DNA of 64,000 bases from Rhodobacteraceae bacterium LNNU 3342 (GTDB lineage Bacteria > Pseudomonadota > Alphaproteobacteria > Rhodobacterales > Rhodobacteraceae). The notes under the pieces are model-generated. The model had not been told where the DNA came from and searched no databases. It was given only the letters and a program-made list of their open reading frames with translations. Numbering within the stretch: the stretch's first letter is position 1; each line of letters begins with the position of its first letter. The DNA is taken from contig VUAW01000001.1 in assembly GCA_008711135.1 (NCBI GenBank), positions 186,001 through 250,000 on the forward strand. Direction: 5' to 3'. This document shows, piece after piece, positions 27,363 through 36,698 of the stretch. Made by a program: the position numbers and the translations under genes.

Positions 27363-27386
27363 AAAGGCCCGCAAGGGCGGGCCTTT
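27363..27386. terminator. Bidirectional terminator between rimO and the PRC-barrel gene
   Basis: AAAGGCCCGC pairs with GCGGGCCTTT around an AAGG loop. The A and T flanks serve both convergent genes; it begins 3 bases after the rimO stop. Confidence 0.88.
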
Positions 27387-27392
27387 CCAAGG

Positions 27393-27743
27393 TTACATCC
27401 AGTAGGGATGCACACCATAATGGCGGTGCGTCCGCTCTTCCCAATCCCGGTCGCGATACCAGTCGGCGCTGTGCTGCGGAGCGCCCTCCAGCTGTTCCCG
27501 CGTCAGGTCGGTGACATAGCCATCCTGCGTGATGTCATAGCTCAGCTTGCCCCACGGGATCGGATAATGATCCTCTCCGATGCCCAGGAAGCCGCCGAAG
27601 GCCATCACCGCATAGGTGACCTTGCCCGAAACCTTTTCGATCATCAGGTGGTCGATGGTGCCCAGATGCTCGCCCGAAGGACTGTAAACGGCCGTGCCGT
27701 TCACATCGGTGGACGAGATCAGGCTGTGTCCGCTGGTCTGCAT
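27393..27743 (-). CDS. PRC-barrel domain protein
   Basis: The 116-residue protein has a PRC-barrel (about 12-80) with the typical GEHLGTIDHLMIEKVSGKV strands, and a Trp/His/Tyr-rich C-terminal tail. The start at 27743 has CAAGGAGA upstream. Relatives in alphaproteobacteria are general-stress or photosynthesis-linked proteins that bind partners through the barrel. No photosynthetic reaction-centre H transmembrane helix is present, so it is a soluble stand-alone PRC protein of unknown role. Confidence 0.85.
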   Translation of the reverse strand: MQTSGHSLISSTDVNGTAVYSPSGEHLGTIDHLMIEKVSGKVTYAVMAFGGFLGIGEDHYPIPWGKLSYDITQDGYVTDLTREQLEGAPQHSADWYRDRDWEERTHRHYGVHPYWM

Positions 27744-27806
27744 GTCCTGTCTCCTTGCTGTCAAGCCATGCAAGTCAACGCAGGGACACCTGCCGTGTTC
27801 CGCGTT

Positions 27807-28166
27807 TCATGAATGTGTCAGATAGTGCCGGACAGCTTCCTGCACATGGCGAAAGCGGTCGCCGCCCAACCGCACGCCCCCGTACCAGCGCGTCACCACG
27901 ATCACGTGGTTGACCAGTTCCTCGCGCTCCAGCATCCGCAGGATGACGGCCCCTGCCCCGGCCTCGCCATCATCGCCCTTCAGGGGGATGCGCTGGCCGT
28001 CCTGATCCAGGATGACGCCCCAGGTATTGTGAGTGGCCTTGGCGAACCGCTTCTCGCGGGTCAGCGCCTTCAGAAAGGCCTGAACCTCGTCCCGGCTGAA
28101 AACAGGGCCGCCGCTGACCGCGTATTTCGACCCGCGGTCGCTGATGATGTTGTCGAACTGCCGCAT
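27807..28166 (-). CDS. YigZ/IMPACT family protein, single domain
   Basis: The 119-residue protein equals only the N-terminal UPF0029 (IMPACT) domain of YigZ. Markers are RFAKATHNTWGV, DDGEAGAGAVILRML and VTRWYGGVRLGGDRF. The C-terminal DUF1949 domain of full-length YigZ (about 205 residues) is absent, but the stop falls cleanly and the one-domain form may be normal in this group. The function is unknown; eukaryotic IMPACT proteins affect translation control. Confidence 0.85.
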   Translation of the reverse strand: MRQFDNIISDRGSKYAVSGGPVFSRDEVQAFLKALTREKRFAKATHNTWGVILDQDGQRIPLKGDDGEAGAGAVILRMLEREELVNHVIVVTRWYGGVRLGGDRFRHVQEAVRHYLTHS

Positions 28167-28206
28167 GGCTGCCCTTGTGCCACCGCGGCACCCGGGCGTC
28201 CAGCCA

Positions 28207-28947
28207 TCAGCGCCCGCGCAGTTGCGCCACGGTGCGGCGGACGATTTCTGCCCGCTGGGCGTTCGGCGGGTGAGTGCCTAGGAAGCGATTGCCCGGATCG
28301 GGGATGCGGGCAAAGAACTCTGCCCCACGTTCCGGGTCATAGCCGGCGTTCCAGGCGATGATGGTGCCCAGCGCGTCGGCCTCAAGCTCGTAGTCACGCG
28401 AATAGGTACGCGCTCCGATCGTCGCCCCCGCCTGCTGCGCCTGCCGGATCGTGCCTTCCGAAGCCCCTCCCAATGAAGCTAGCGTTCCCAAAATCAACGC
28501 CCCTGCCGCAGCCGTCTGCTGCGTCCGGGGGATATGGCCCAGGATGTGGTGCGCGGCCTCGTGCCCTAGGATGAAGGCAAGCTCGTCCTGGTTCCGCGCC
28601 TCGCGGATCAGGGCGAGCGTGAAGCCGATCACCGGCTCTCCGTTCGGGCCAAGCGTCTGGAAGGCGTTCGGCGGCGCGTTGGGGTTCCGGTCCACACCGA
28701 TCTGGAAATCACAGTCCAGGTTGCGGGTCCGCGACAGGCATTCCCGTTCTGCCACCGGCTCCATCCGGGACACCACGGCGGTGAAGTTCCGCGCCGCGAC
28801 CTCGGCACTGACAGCGGGTGACGGCTGCGTCTGGACGGCAGGCGCAGGTGTGGGCATTGGCCGGCGAACCGGCTCTACCTCCACCGGAAGGGGCGCACAG
28901 CCCGCAACCACACCCACCAGAATGACCGCCAGCGCCCGCATCATCAT
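28207..28947 (-). CDS. M48 family metalloprotease, lipoprotein
   Basis: The 246-residue protein has a lipoprotein signal ending in the lipobox VAGC, a Pro-rich linker and an M48 domain with HEAAH (zinc ligands and catalytic Glu) at the centre and a downstream LEADALG motif carrying the third ligand Glu. It should be anchored at the periplasmic face and act in envelope protein quality control like YcaL or LoiP. The start among three tandem ATGs is uncertain by a few residues (28941-28947). Confidence 0.9.
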   Translation of the reverse strand: MMMRALAVILVGVVAGCAPLPVEVEPVRRPMPTPAPAVQTQPSPAVSAEVAARNFTAVVSRMEPVAERECLSRTRNLDCDFQIGVDRNPNAPPNAFQTLGPNGEPVIGFTLALIREARNQDELAFILGHEAAHHILGHIPRTQQTAAAGALILGTLASLGGASEGTIRQAQQAGATIGARTYSRDYELEADALGTIIAWNAGYDPERGAEFFARIPDPGNRFLGTHPPNAQRAEIVRRTVAQLRGR

Positions 28948-29079
28948 GCACCCTGCCCCGTTTGCCTTGCCTGCCTGTTCTGCCGCAATCATAGCACGCG
29001 GTCTGGCGGCGAAAAGACCCGCACAGTCAAACCTCTGTCAGGGCTTTTCAAATCAGCCCCGGCAGGTCATGCTGACAGC

Positions 29080-29316
29080 ATGTTTAGCATAGAGCACGAC
29101 TTCGACGCGACGGTCATCACCCTTGTGGATGAGGGGAGCACCCACCTCCAAGAGGATGTCATCATCCAGGCCTTCGAGGAAGGCGTGGTCATCGAACAAT
29201 TCGACCCGCGCCGGGACGATGTTGTCCGCATCACCCTGTCGAACGCCCAGTTGCGCGAACTGGCCGCGGCGCTCAACCTGCCCGAGGGTGTCTATCGCCT
29301 GACGCCCAAGGGCTAG
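29080..29316 (+). CDS. Conserved hypothetical protein, 78 residues
   Basis: This small acidic protein has alternating strands (HDFDATVITLVDEG) and a C-terminal helix and turn (LRELAAALNLPEGVYRL). No domain name is known; similar proteins seem common in Rhodobacterales. Its stop overlaps the convergent DUF167 stop by 4 bases. No signal peptide or membrane helix is seen. The codon pattern fits a coding frame. Confidence 0.7.
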   Translation: MFSIEHDFDATVITLVDEGSTHLQEDVIIQAFEEGVVIEQFDPRRDDVVRITLSNAQLRELAAALNLPEGVYRLTPKG

Positions 29317-29570
29317 CCCACGCGGAACAGCTTGTCGCGGCCCTTGGCGCCGCGCACCAACTCCAGCCGGCTGGGCGCAATGCCCAGCGCCCGGGCCAGC
29401 AACCGCGTCACCTCCCGGTTGGCCTTGCCGTCTTCGGGCACGCAGGTCACCTGAACGCGCACAAGCCCCGCATCGTCCCGCGTCACGGCGTTCCGCGACG
29501 CGCGCGGCGTCACCCGCACCGCAATCTCGGTGCCGGCATGGGCAAGGCTGGACAGAGCGGGTTCACGCAT
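29313..29570 (-). CDS. DUF167 (YggU-like) protein
   Basis: The 85-residue protein shows the DUF167 core: VRVTPRASRNAV, then PEDGKANREVTRLLA and SRLELVRGAKGRDK. It is a small alpha/beta fold of unknown function, widely conserved. ATG at 29570 or GTG at 29579 could be the start; neither has a strong ribosome-binding site. Confidence 0.88.
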   Translation of the reverse strand: MREPALSSLAHAGTEIAVRVTPRASRNAVTRDDAGLVRVQVTCVPEDGKANREVTRLLARALGIAPSRLELVRGAKGRDKLFRVG

Positions 29571-29634
29571 CAGGGGCACTGGTCATCGGCTCGGCGCTTG
29601 CCTAGGCTTGGGGAAAAGTGACGGCGGAGGCAAG

Positions 29635-30747
29635 ATGACCACGGGGTTTTTCTGGGACGAACGATGCTTCTGGCACAGCGGCGGCAACTACGCCTTCACC
29701 CTGCCGGTCGGTGGGCTGGTACAGCCGCTGGCGGCAGGCGGCCTGCCGGAAAGCCCTGAAACCAAGCGCCGGCTCAAGAATCTGATGGAGGCGACAGGCC
29801 TGGTCCGCCACCTGACGCTCTGTAGCGCCGATCCCGCGACCGAGGTCGACCTGCTGCGCATCCATCCCCGGCGCTATCTAGGGCAGTTCAAGGCGCTGTC
29901 CGACGTGGGCGGGGGCGAGTTGGGCCTGCGCACCCCATTCGGCGCAGGCGGGTATGACCTTGCGGCACTGTCGGCGGGGCTGGCCAAGGCCGCGCTGCTC
30001 GCGGTGCTCAAGGGTGAGGTGAGGAATGCCTATGCGCTTACCCGCCCGCCAGGGCATCACTGCCTGCCGGATTTCCCCAATGGCTTCTGCCTGCTGGCCA
30101 ACATCCCCGTCGCAGTCGAAGCCGCCCGCGCCGCGGGGCTTGTTCGTCGGGTGGCGGTGCTTGACTGGGACGTCCACCACGGCAACGGGACCGAGGCGAT
30201 CTTCTATGAGGACCCGGACGTTCTGACGATCTCGATCCATCAGGACCGGAACTACCCGCTGGATACCGGCGCGGCGACGGACCGGGGGCGCGGCCCGGGG
30301 CTGGGCGCGAACATGAACATCCCCCTGCCACCGGGCGCCGGGCACCGCGCCTATCTCGCGGCGATGGATCGGCTGGTGCTGCCGGAACTGCGCCGCTTTG
30401 CACCCGAGGTGATCATCGTCGCCTGTGGCTTTGACGCCGCCGCTGTCGATCCGCTGAGCCGCACGATGGCCACGGCCGAGACCTTTCGCCTGATGACCCG
30501 CTGCCTGCGCGACCTGGCCGAAGAAATCTGCGGCGGCCGTCTTTGCCTTGTGCACGAGGGCGGCTACTCCGAGGTTTACGTGCCCTTCTGCGGTCATGCG
30601 GTGCTCGAAGAACTTTCAGGCGCACCGGTGATCGCCCCCGATCCCTTGGCCGAGACACTGGCCAAGCGCCAGCCCCCCGGCTATTTCGACGCGATGGTAG
30701 ACAGCCTGTTGGCCGATTACGCCGCCCTGTTCGCCGCACCCGCCTGA
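29635..30747 (+). CDS. Histone deacetylase-like amidohydrolase (class II type)
   Basis: The 370-residue zinc hydrolase has the HDAC hallmarks: RPPGHH (active-site His pair) near 140, DWDVHHGNGT (Asp and His zinc ligands) near 180, CGFDAAAVDPL (third zinc-ligand Asp) near 265, and HEGGYSEVYVPF near the C-terminus. Bacterial members act on acetylated polyamines, acetoin-related factors or acetyl-lysine; the substrate here is not determined. GGAGG lies 5 bases before the ATG. It probably forms an operon with the nitroreductase (14-base gap) and EI24 gene. Confidence 0.92.
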   Translation: MTTGFFWDERCFWHSGGNYAFTLPVGGLVQPLAAGGLPESPETKRRLKNLMEATGLVRHLTLCSADPATEVDLLRIHPRRYLGQFKALSDVGGGELGLRTPFGAGGYDLAALSAGLAKAALLAVLKGEVRNAYALTRPPGHHCLPDFPNGFCLLANIPVAVEAARAAGLVRRVAVLDWDVHHGNGTEAIFYEDPDVLTISIHQDRNYPLDTGAATDRGRGPGLGANMNIPLPPGAGHRAYLAAMDRLVLPELRRFAPEVIIVACGFDAAAVDPLSRTMATAETFRLMTRCLRDLAEEICGGRLCLVHEGGYSEVYVPFCGHAVLEELSGAPVIAPDPLAETLAKRQPPGYFDAMVDSLLADYAALFAAPA

Positions 30748-30760
30748 ACCGGAGAAGACA

Positions 30761-31339
30761 ATGCCTAATCCCGATCCCGCTGCCCTCGACTTCCTGCTGC
30801 GTCGCCGTTCGCGCCCCGCCAAGACACTGACGGCGCCCGCGCCCGATCGCGCGGCGCTGGAACCGATCCTCACCGCCGCCGCCCGCACCCCCGATCACGG
30901 CAAGCTGGAGCCCTGGCGTTTCATCGTTCTGGAAAAACCGGCGCTGAGCCGGCTGGCCGCCCTTGCCCGCGAACGGGGGGAAGCGCTGGGCTTCGCGCCG
31001 GAACAGGTCGACAAGGGCGTGGCGCAATACGCGGATGCCGATCTGGTCGTGGCAGTCGTAGCCTCGCCGCAGCCATCCCCCAAGATCCCGGAGATCGAGC
31101 AGATCCTTTCCGCGGGCGCCGTTTGCCTTGCCCTGCTCAACGCCGCGCTGGCCGCTGGATGGGGCGCTAACTGGCTGACCGGCTGGGCAAGCCAGGACCG
31201 TGACTTCGTGCAGAACGGGCTGGGCCTTGCGCCGCATGAATTCATCGCGGGCATGATCCATATCGGGACTGAAACCAACGCCCCGCCCGATCGCCCGCGC
31301 CCCGACCTGTCGCGCATCACCACCTGGATGAGCGAATGA
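30761..31339 (+). CDS. Nitroreductase family protein (YdjA-like)
   Basis: The 192-residue flavoprotein has the minimal nitroreductase fold typical of YdjA: FLLRRRSRPA near the N-terminus for FMN phosphate binding, ARTPDHGKLEPWRF, and GWGANWLTGW in the second half. It should bind FMN and use NAD(P)H; the natural acceptor is unknown. GGAGA precedes the ATG, and its stop overlaps the next start as ATGA. Confidence 0.9.
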   Translation: MPNPDPAALDFLLRRRSRPAKTLTAPAPDRAALEPILTAAARTPDHGKLEPWRFIVLEKPALSRLAALARERGEALGFAPEQVDKGVAQYADADLVVAVVASPQPSPKIPEIEQILSAGAVCLALLNAALAAGWGANWLTGWASQDRDFVQNGLGLAPHEFIAGMIHIGTETNAPPDRPRPDLSRITTWMSE

Positions 31340-32061
31340 TCGTAGCGGACTTTCTCCGCGCCTTTGGCCAATGGACAGATCCCCGGTTCCGCCGGGTGGT
31401 CTGGCTGGGGCTGGGGCTGTCGGTCGCGCTGCTGTTTGCGCTTTACGCGGTGATGCTCGGGCTGATCGAATGGCTGGCGCCGGCCACCGTTGTCTTGCCG
31501 TGGGGGGCTGAATTCGGCGGGCTTGCGGCGCTTTTGTCCTTTGGCTCACTGATCCTGCTGGTGGGCTTCTCGGTCTTCCTGATGATGCCGGTGGCCTCGG
31601 CCTTTACCGGGTTCTTTCTGGATGACGTGGCGCAAGCGGTCGAGGATCGGCACTATCCCGGCCTGCCCTCCGCGCCGGGAATGCCGCTCTATGACCAGGT
31701 GCGCGAAAGCTTCAACTACTTCGCGCTGCTGATCGCGGTAAACATACTGTCTCTGGGGTTCTACCTGCTCAGCGGGCCTTTTGCGCTGCCGCTGTTCTGG
31801 GCGGTCAACGGCTGGCTGCTGGGCCGGGAATATTTCCACATGGTCGCCATGCGCCGGATCGGCCGCAAACCCGCCTCAGAGATGCGTTCCCGGCACTGGT
31901 TCACCGTCTGGGCGGCGGGCACGATGATGGCCGCGCCGCTCAGCTTTCCGTTCTTGAACCTGCTGATCCCGGTGTTCGGCGCGGCGGCCTTTACCCACCT
32001 GTTCCACCGGTTGTGGCGTCGGGAAGGGGCGGCATACGGCCGAACCAGTCCAGGTCCCTGA
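31336..32061 (+). CDS. EI24/CysZ-like membrane protein
   Basis: The 241-residue protein has four or more transmembrane segments (about 22-45, 58-85, 130-160, 190-225) and matches the EI24 family (DUF540), which includes the sulfate permease CysZ. The substrate is not inferable from the neighbours. It is coupled to the nitroreductase by an ATGA overlap. Its last 71 bases overlap the convergent DUF1467 gene, an unusually long 3' overlap. Confidence 0.87.
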   Translation: MIVADFLRAFGQWTDPRFRRVVWLGLGLSVALLFALYAVMLGLIEWLAPATVVLPWGAEFGGLAALLSFGSLILLVGFSVFLMMPVASAFTGFFLDDVAQAVEDRHYPGLPSAPGMPLYDQVRESFNYFALLIAVNILSLGFYLLSGPFALPLFWAVNGWLLGREYFHMVAMRRIGRKPASEMRSRHWFTVWAAGTMMAAPLSFPFLNLLIPVFGAAAFTHLFHRLWRREGAAYGRTSPGP

Positions 32062-32293
32062 CAGTAATCCCGCCCCAGACGATGATGCTGGCGATCACGC
32101 ACCACAGCACCACCGACACGACAGATGCAATCAACATCTTGCGGCCGATGCGCGCGTCGGCGGGCGCGGAGGAAGGCGTCCCCTGCACCACCACGCCCGC
32201 CTCTCCCTGAGAGACAAGCCGCAGCGGCAGCACGATGAACAGCACCATGAACCAGATCACGGCGAAAAGGACGATGGCGGCGGTGATTGTCAT
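31991..32293 (-). CDS. DUF1467 small membrane protein
   Basis: The 100-residue protein has two transmembrane helices (about 4-26 and 54-75) joined by a loop with QGEAGVVVQGTPSSAP, the DUF1467 signature. The family is restricted to alphaproteobacteria and often lies behind mce. The start immediately follows the mce stop (TGAATG). The C-terminal tail GGTGG after the conserved core lies within the overlap with the EI24 gene. Confidence 0.88.
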   Translation of the reverse strand: MTITAAIVLFAVIWFMVLFIVLPLRLVSQGEAGVVVQGTPSSAPADARIGRKMLIASVVSVVLWCVIASIIVWGGITVRDLDWFGRMPPLPDATTGGTGG

Positions 32294-32698
32294 TCAGACC
32301 TGCTCCAGTTCCACGAGCGTTCCGTTGAAATCCTTGGGGTGCAGGAACAGGACCGGCTTGCCATGGGCGCCGATCTTGGGTTCCCCGTTGCCCAGGATGC
32401 GCGCGCCCTTGGCCTGAAGCTGGTCGCGCGCGGCAAGGATGTCCTCGACCTCGTAGCAGATGTGGTGGATGCCGCCGGCAGGGTTCTTTTCAAGAAAGCC
32501 CTGGATCGGGCTGTTGTCGCCCAGCGGGTGCAAAAGCTCGATCTTGGTGTTCGGCAGCTCGATGAAGATCACGGTCACCCCGTGATCGGGTTCGTCCTGC
32601 GGTGCGCCCACGGTGGCGCCAAGGGTGCTGCGGTATTGTTCCGCGGCGGCGGCAAGGTCCGGCACGGCAATGGCGACATGGTTAAGGCGTCCGATCAT
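32294..32698 (-). CDS. mce: Methylmalonyl-CoA epimerase
   Basis: The enzyme interconverts (2R)- and (2S)-methylmalonyl-CoA. In this group it also serves the ethylmalonyl-CoA pathway, where it can act on ethylmalonyl-CoA as well. The 134-residue vicinal-oxygen-chelate protein has metal-ligand positions in LNHVAIAV, GIHHICYEV and LVELEQV. The ATG at 32698 has AAGGA at 8 bases; GTG at 32704 is too close to it. It is cotranscribed with DUF1467. Confidence 0.94.
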   Translation of the reverse strand: MIGRLNHVAIAVPDLAAAAEQYRSTLGATVGAPQDEPDHGVTVIFIELPNTKIELLHPLGDNSPIQGFLEKNPAGGIHHICYEVEDILAARDQLQAKGARILGNGEPKIGAHGKPVLFLHPKDFNGTLVELEQV

Positions 32699-32851
32699 GG
32701 GCACTGTCCTTCGCGCAGGGGATTCCCGTGTTTATGGGGTGTCGCGCCCTGCGGCGCAAGGGACGGAAGGCCGCAGCGGGCGGGTGTGTTAACCGTACGT
32801 TAGGGGCAATTGTCGTTAATCCCCCTGCAACCCCGGATAGGAGCGATTCTC

Positions 32852-33565
32852 ATGTCAGACGACCTCGCCACCCTGGCCGCGCCTTGCCGGCCGACCCGTG
32901 ACAAGCCGCTGATGGGGCTCACCCTGCTCGCGGTCGAGGATAGCCGCTACGCGAGCGAGGCGCTGCGGCTGATGTGCCGCCATTCGGGGGCGCGGTTGCG
33001 GCGGGCGGATTGCCTCGCCTCTGCCCGCCGGCATCTGGGCGTCTATCGGCCCGGGGCGGTTCTGATCGACCTCGGCCTGCCGGACGGATCGGGGCTTGAC
33101 CTCATCCGCGACCTGTCACGGGCGGCGACGCAGGGGCCGGTGATCATCGCGACCTCGGGCGATGTTTCGCTGCACGACGCGGCGCTGGAAGCAGGGGCCG
33201 CCGGTTTCCTTGCCAAGCCGGTGGCGACACTAGGCGAATTCCAGCAGGCGCTGCTTGCGCACTTGCCAGACGCGAACCCTTGGCCGCGCGTGGTGCCTTC
33301 GGGCAGTGTCTCGCCGGACATGCTGGCGCTGCGCGACGATCTGGTGCTGGCCGACCAGGTTCTTTCGGCGCCTGGCGACTCGACATCGCTGGATTACCTT
33401 GCGCAGTTCCTGACCAGCGTTGGCCATTCGGCAGGCGACGCGGATCTGCGCGATGCGGCGCAGGCCTTTGCGCGTGACCGCGCGGAGGGCATAGGCACCG
33501 GGCACAACCTGACGGCACTGGCCGGGCTGGTACGCGCCCGGCTGAGCGAAGCGCACGCGATCTAG
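32852..33565 (+). CDS. Response regulator with receiver domain and helical C-terminus
   Basis: The 237-residue protein has a short N-terminal extension, then a receiver domain (about 21-145) with the acid pair Glu29/Asp30, phospho-acceptor Asp73 ([10 protein letters not shown]), a Thr/Ser switch and Lys in LAKPVATL. The remaining 90 residues are helical without a recognised output domain. TAGGAG lies before the ATG at 32852. No histidine kinase is adjacent. It overlaps the convergent thymidine kinase stop by 4 bases. Confidence 0.88.
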   Translation: MSDDLATLAAPCRPTRDKPLMGLTLLAVEDSRYASEALRLMCRHSGARLRRADCLASARRHLGVYRPGAVLIDLGLPDGSGLDLIRDLSRAATQGPVIIATSGDVSLHDAALEAGAAGFLAKPVATLGEFQQALLAHLPDANPWPRVVPSGSVSPDMLALRDDLVLADQVLSAPGDSTSLDYLAQFLTSVGHSAGDADLRDAAQAFARDRAEGIGTGHNLTALAGLVRARLSEAHAI

Positions 33566-34146
33566 CGCTCATCCCCCGTGGCCGCACGCCAGTGCCGGCG
33601 GCAAAGTGCAACATAGGTCTCGTTTCCGCCAATCTGCACCTGCGCCCCGCTTGTCACCACGTGGCCGCTGGCGTCCTTGCGCACCACCATCGTGGCCTTC
33701 CTGCCGCAGTGGCAGATGGTGCGGATCTCCCGCATCTCGTCCGCGAGCGCGAGCAGCGCGGCTGAACCGGGAAACAACTCGCCCCGGAAGTCGACGCGAA
33801 GGCCATAGCACATCACCGGCACGTCCAGTTCGTCCACCGCCCGCGCCAGTTGCCAGACCTGCGTTGGCTCAAGGAACTGCGCCTCATCGACAAAGACACA
33901 GGCGCAAGCACCGGCAGCCTTGCAGTCACGCACCCGCTGGAACAGGTCATCGCGGGGCGCAAAGGTTTCCGCCGGCGCAGCTATTCCGATGCGAGAGGCG
34001 ATCTGCCCCGCCCCGCCGCGGTTATCCAACTGCGCGGTCAGCAGCAACACCTCCATCCCCCGCTCGCGGTAGTTATGCGCCGCCTGCAGCAGGATGGTGG
34101 ATTTCCCCGCATTCATGGTCGAGTAGTGAAAGTAGAGCTTGGCCAT
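33562..34146 (-). CDS. tdk: Thymidine kinase
   Basis: Tdk phosphorylates thymidine to dTMP for salvage. The 194-residue protein is the type II enzyme: P-loop STMNAGKST near residue 9, FVDEAQFL near 90, and a zinc site with CHCGRKA and a C-terminal CRRHW. The start at 34146 gives [16 protein letters not shown], the family N-terminus. It is a single gene downstream of the helicase terminator. Confidence 0.95.
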   Translation of the reverse strand: MAKLYFHYSTMNAGKSTILLQAAHNYRERGMEVLLLTAQLDNRGGAGQIASRIGIAAPAETFAPRDDLFQRVRDCKAAGACACVFVDEAQFLEPTQVWQLARAVDELDVPVMCYGLRVDFRGELFPGSAALLALADEMREIRTICHCGRKATMVVRKDASGHVVTSGAQVQIGGNETYVALCRRHWRAATGDER

Positions 34147-34208
34147 GCCGTCGCTTACCCGGCCACCCATCGCCGCGCAAGAAGGTCAACATCATCCTGC
34201 GCCCATGA

Positions 34209-34232
34209 AAAAGCCCGCCGAAGCGGGCTTTT
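34209..34232 (-). terminator. Rho-independent terminator of the DEAD-box helicase gene
   Basis: AAAAGCCCGC and GCGGGCTTTT pair around a CGAA loop. It lies 2 bases after the helicase stop on the minus strand. Confidence 0.88.
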
Positions 34233-34234
34233 GA

Positions 34235-35533
<1,299 letters not shown>

Positions 35534-35761
35534 CGGCGTCCTGCGCCAAATAGTGGGCCCGCCCCGGAAGGAGCAGGAAGCATGGGCGTGACCGAATTCG
35601 GCCACCGGACCCCCTGCGTGACGTGGGAACCTACGAAAGGCGCAGTGCGCCGGCCACCGCCTGTCGCGCCGTTTGCGCGGGCTGCTCACGCGGCAGCGGG
35701 GGTGGGTTGAAGGCGACATGGGGCCTTTTGCGGCCCGGGTCAAGCACAGAGTGCAAAAGAA

Positions 35762-35785
35762 AAACCCCGCCCGAAGGCGGGGTTT
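35762..35785 (-). terminator. Rho-independent terminator of trcR
   Basis: AAACCCCGCC pairs with GGCGGGGTTT over a CGAA loop. On the minus strand it is followed by TTTTCTTTT, 15 bases after the trcR stop. Confidence 0.92.
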
Positions 35786-35800
35786 GCGAAGTGGAGGGCC

Positions 35801-36553
35801 TTAGCGGTCCTCTTCCTCGTCGTCTGTCTCGTCGTTATTCGGCAGGTTGAAGAAGCTGTCGGCATCGCTGAAGTCAGCGGGCGCCTTCTCTTCCTCGTTC
35901 CGGTCGAGCGAGAAATTCTCGAACCCGGCGACGGAGGACGGGATCTTGGGTTCAGGCGACATGCCCAGCGACTGTTCGGTGCTGACCAGCTTGCGCCGTT
36001 CGTCATCGGTCATCACCACGCCTTCGGCGGCGCGTTTCTTCACGGCCTGCTGCACGGCGGCATCGAGTTCCGACTGGCGGCAAAGGCCCAGCGCGACCGG
36101 ATCGACCGGCTGGATGTTGTTGATGTTCCAGTGGGTGCGTTCACGGATCGACTGGATGGTCGGCTTGGTCGTGCCTACCAGCTTGCCGATCTGCCCGTCC
36201 GACAGTTCCGGGTGGAACTTGACCAGCCACAGGATCGCGGCCGGGCGGTCCTGGCGCTTGGACAGCGGCGTGTAGCGCGGCCCGCGGCGCTTTTCCTCGC
36301 CCACGGCGGCGGCGTTGAACTTGAGCTTCAGCCGGTACATCGGGTCGGCCTGGCCCTTCTCGATCTCGATCGGGTCGAGCTGGTTGTTGGCGATCGGGTC
36401 GAAGCCCTTGACGCCCGCGGCCACGTCACCATCGGCGATGCCCTGCACTTCCAACTCGTGCATGCCGCAGAAATCGGCGATCTGCCTGAACGACAGGGTG
36501 GTGTTGTCCACCAGCCAGACCGCGGTCGCCTTTGCCATCAGGGGCTTGTTCAT
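35801..36553 (-). CDS. trcR: Cell-cycle transcriptional regulator TrcR (DUF1013)
   Basis: The 250-residue protein is the DUF1013 family, found across alphaproteobacteria and named TrcR in recent annotation. An N-terminal helix-turn-helix-like region (LSFRQIADFCGMHELEVQGIA) and a second one in the middle (LSDGQIGKLVGTTKPTIQSI) suggest DNA binding. The C-terminus is strongly acidic. ATG at 36553 has AAGGAG 7 bases before it. The exact regulon is not visible here. Confidence 0.88.
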   Translation of the reverse strand: MNKPLMAKATAVWLVDNTTLSFRQIADFCGMHELEVQGIADGDVAAGVKGFDPIANNQLDPIEIEKGQADPMYRLKLKFNAAAVGEEKRRGPRYTPLSKRQDRPAAILWLVKFHPELSDGQIGKLVGTTKPTIQSIRERTHWNINNIQPVDPVALGLCRQSELDAAVQQAVKKRAAEGVVMTDDERRKLVSTEQSLGMSPEPKIPSSVAGFENFSLDRNEEEKAPADFSDADSFFNLPNNDETDDEEEDR

Positions 36554-36698
36554 CGGATCACTCCTTAGCATATCTCTCCCGCGCCGGGAAAACGGCTGCG
36601 GCTGGGGACCCCGGACCGCGCATTTTCTTTTTCGGGAATTCACCGGGCTATATAGACCCCGCCGGGCCAAGTGCAAAGGGAAAAACGGAAGGCGCCCG

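Noticed and set aside
27807-28166. YigZ protein truncated by mutation
   Set aside because: The single UPF0029 domain ends cleanly, and the following bases contain no remnant of the DUF1949 domain in any frame that I could recognise.
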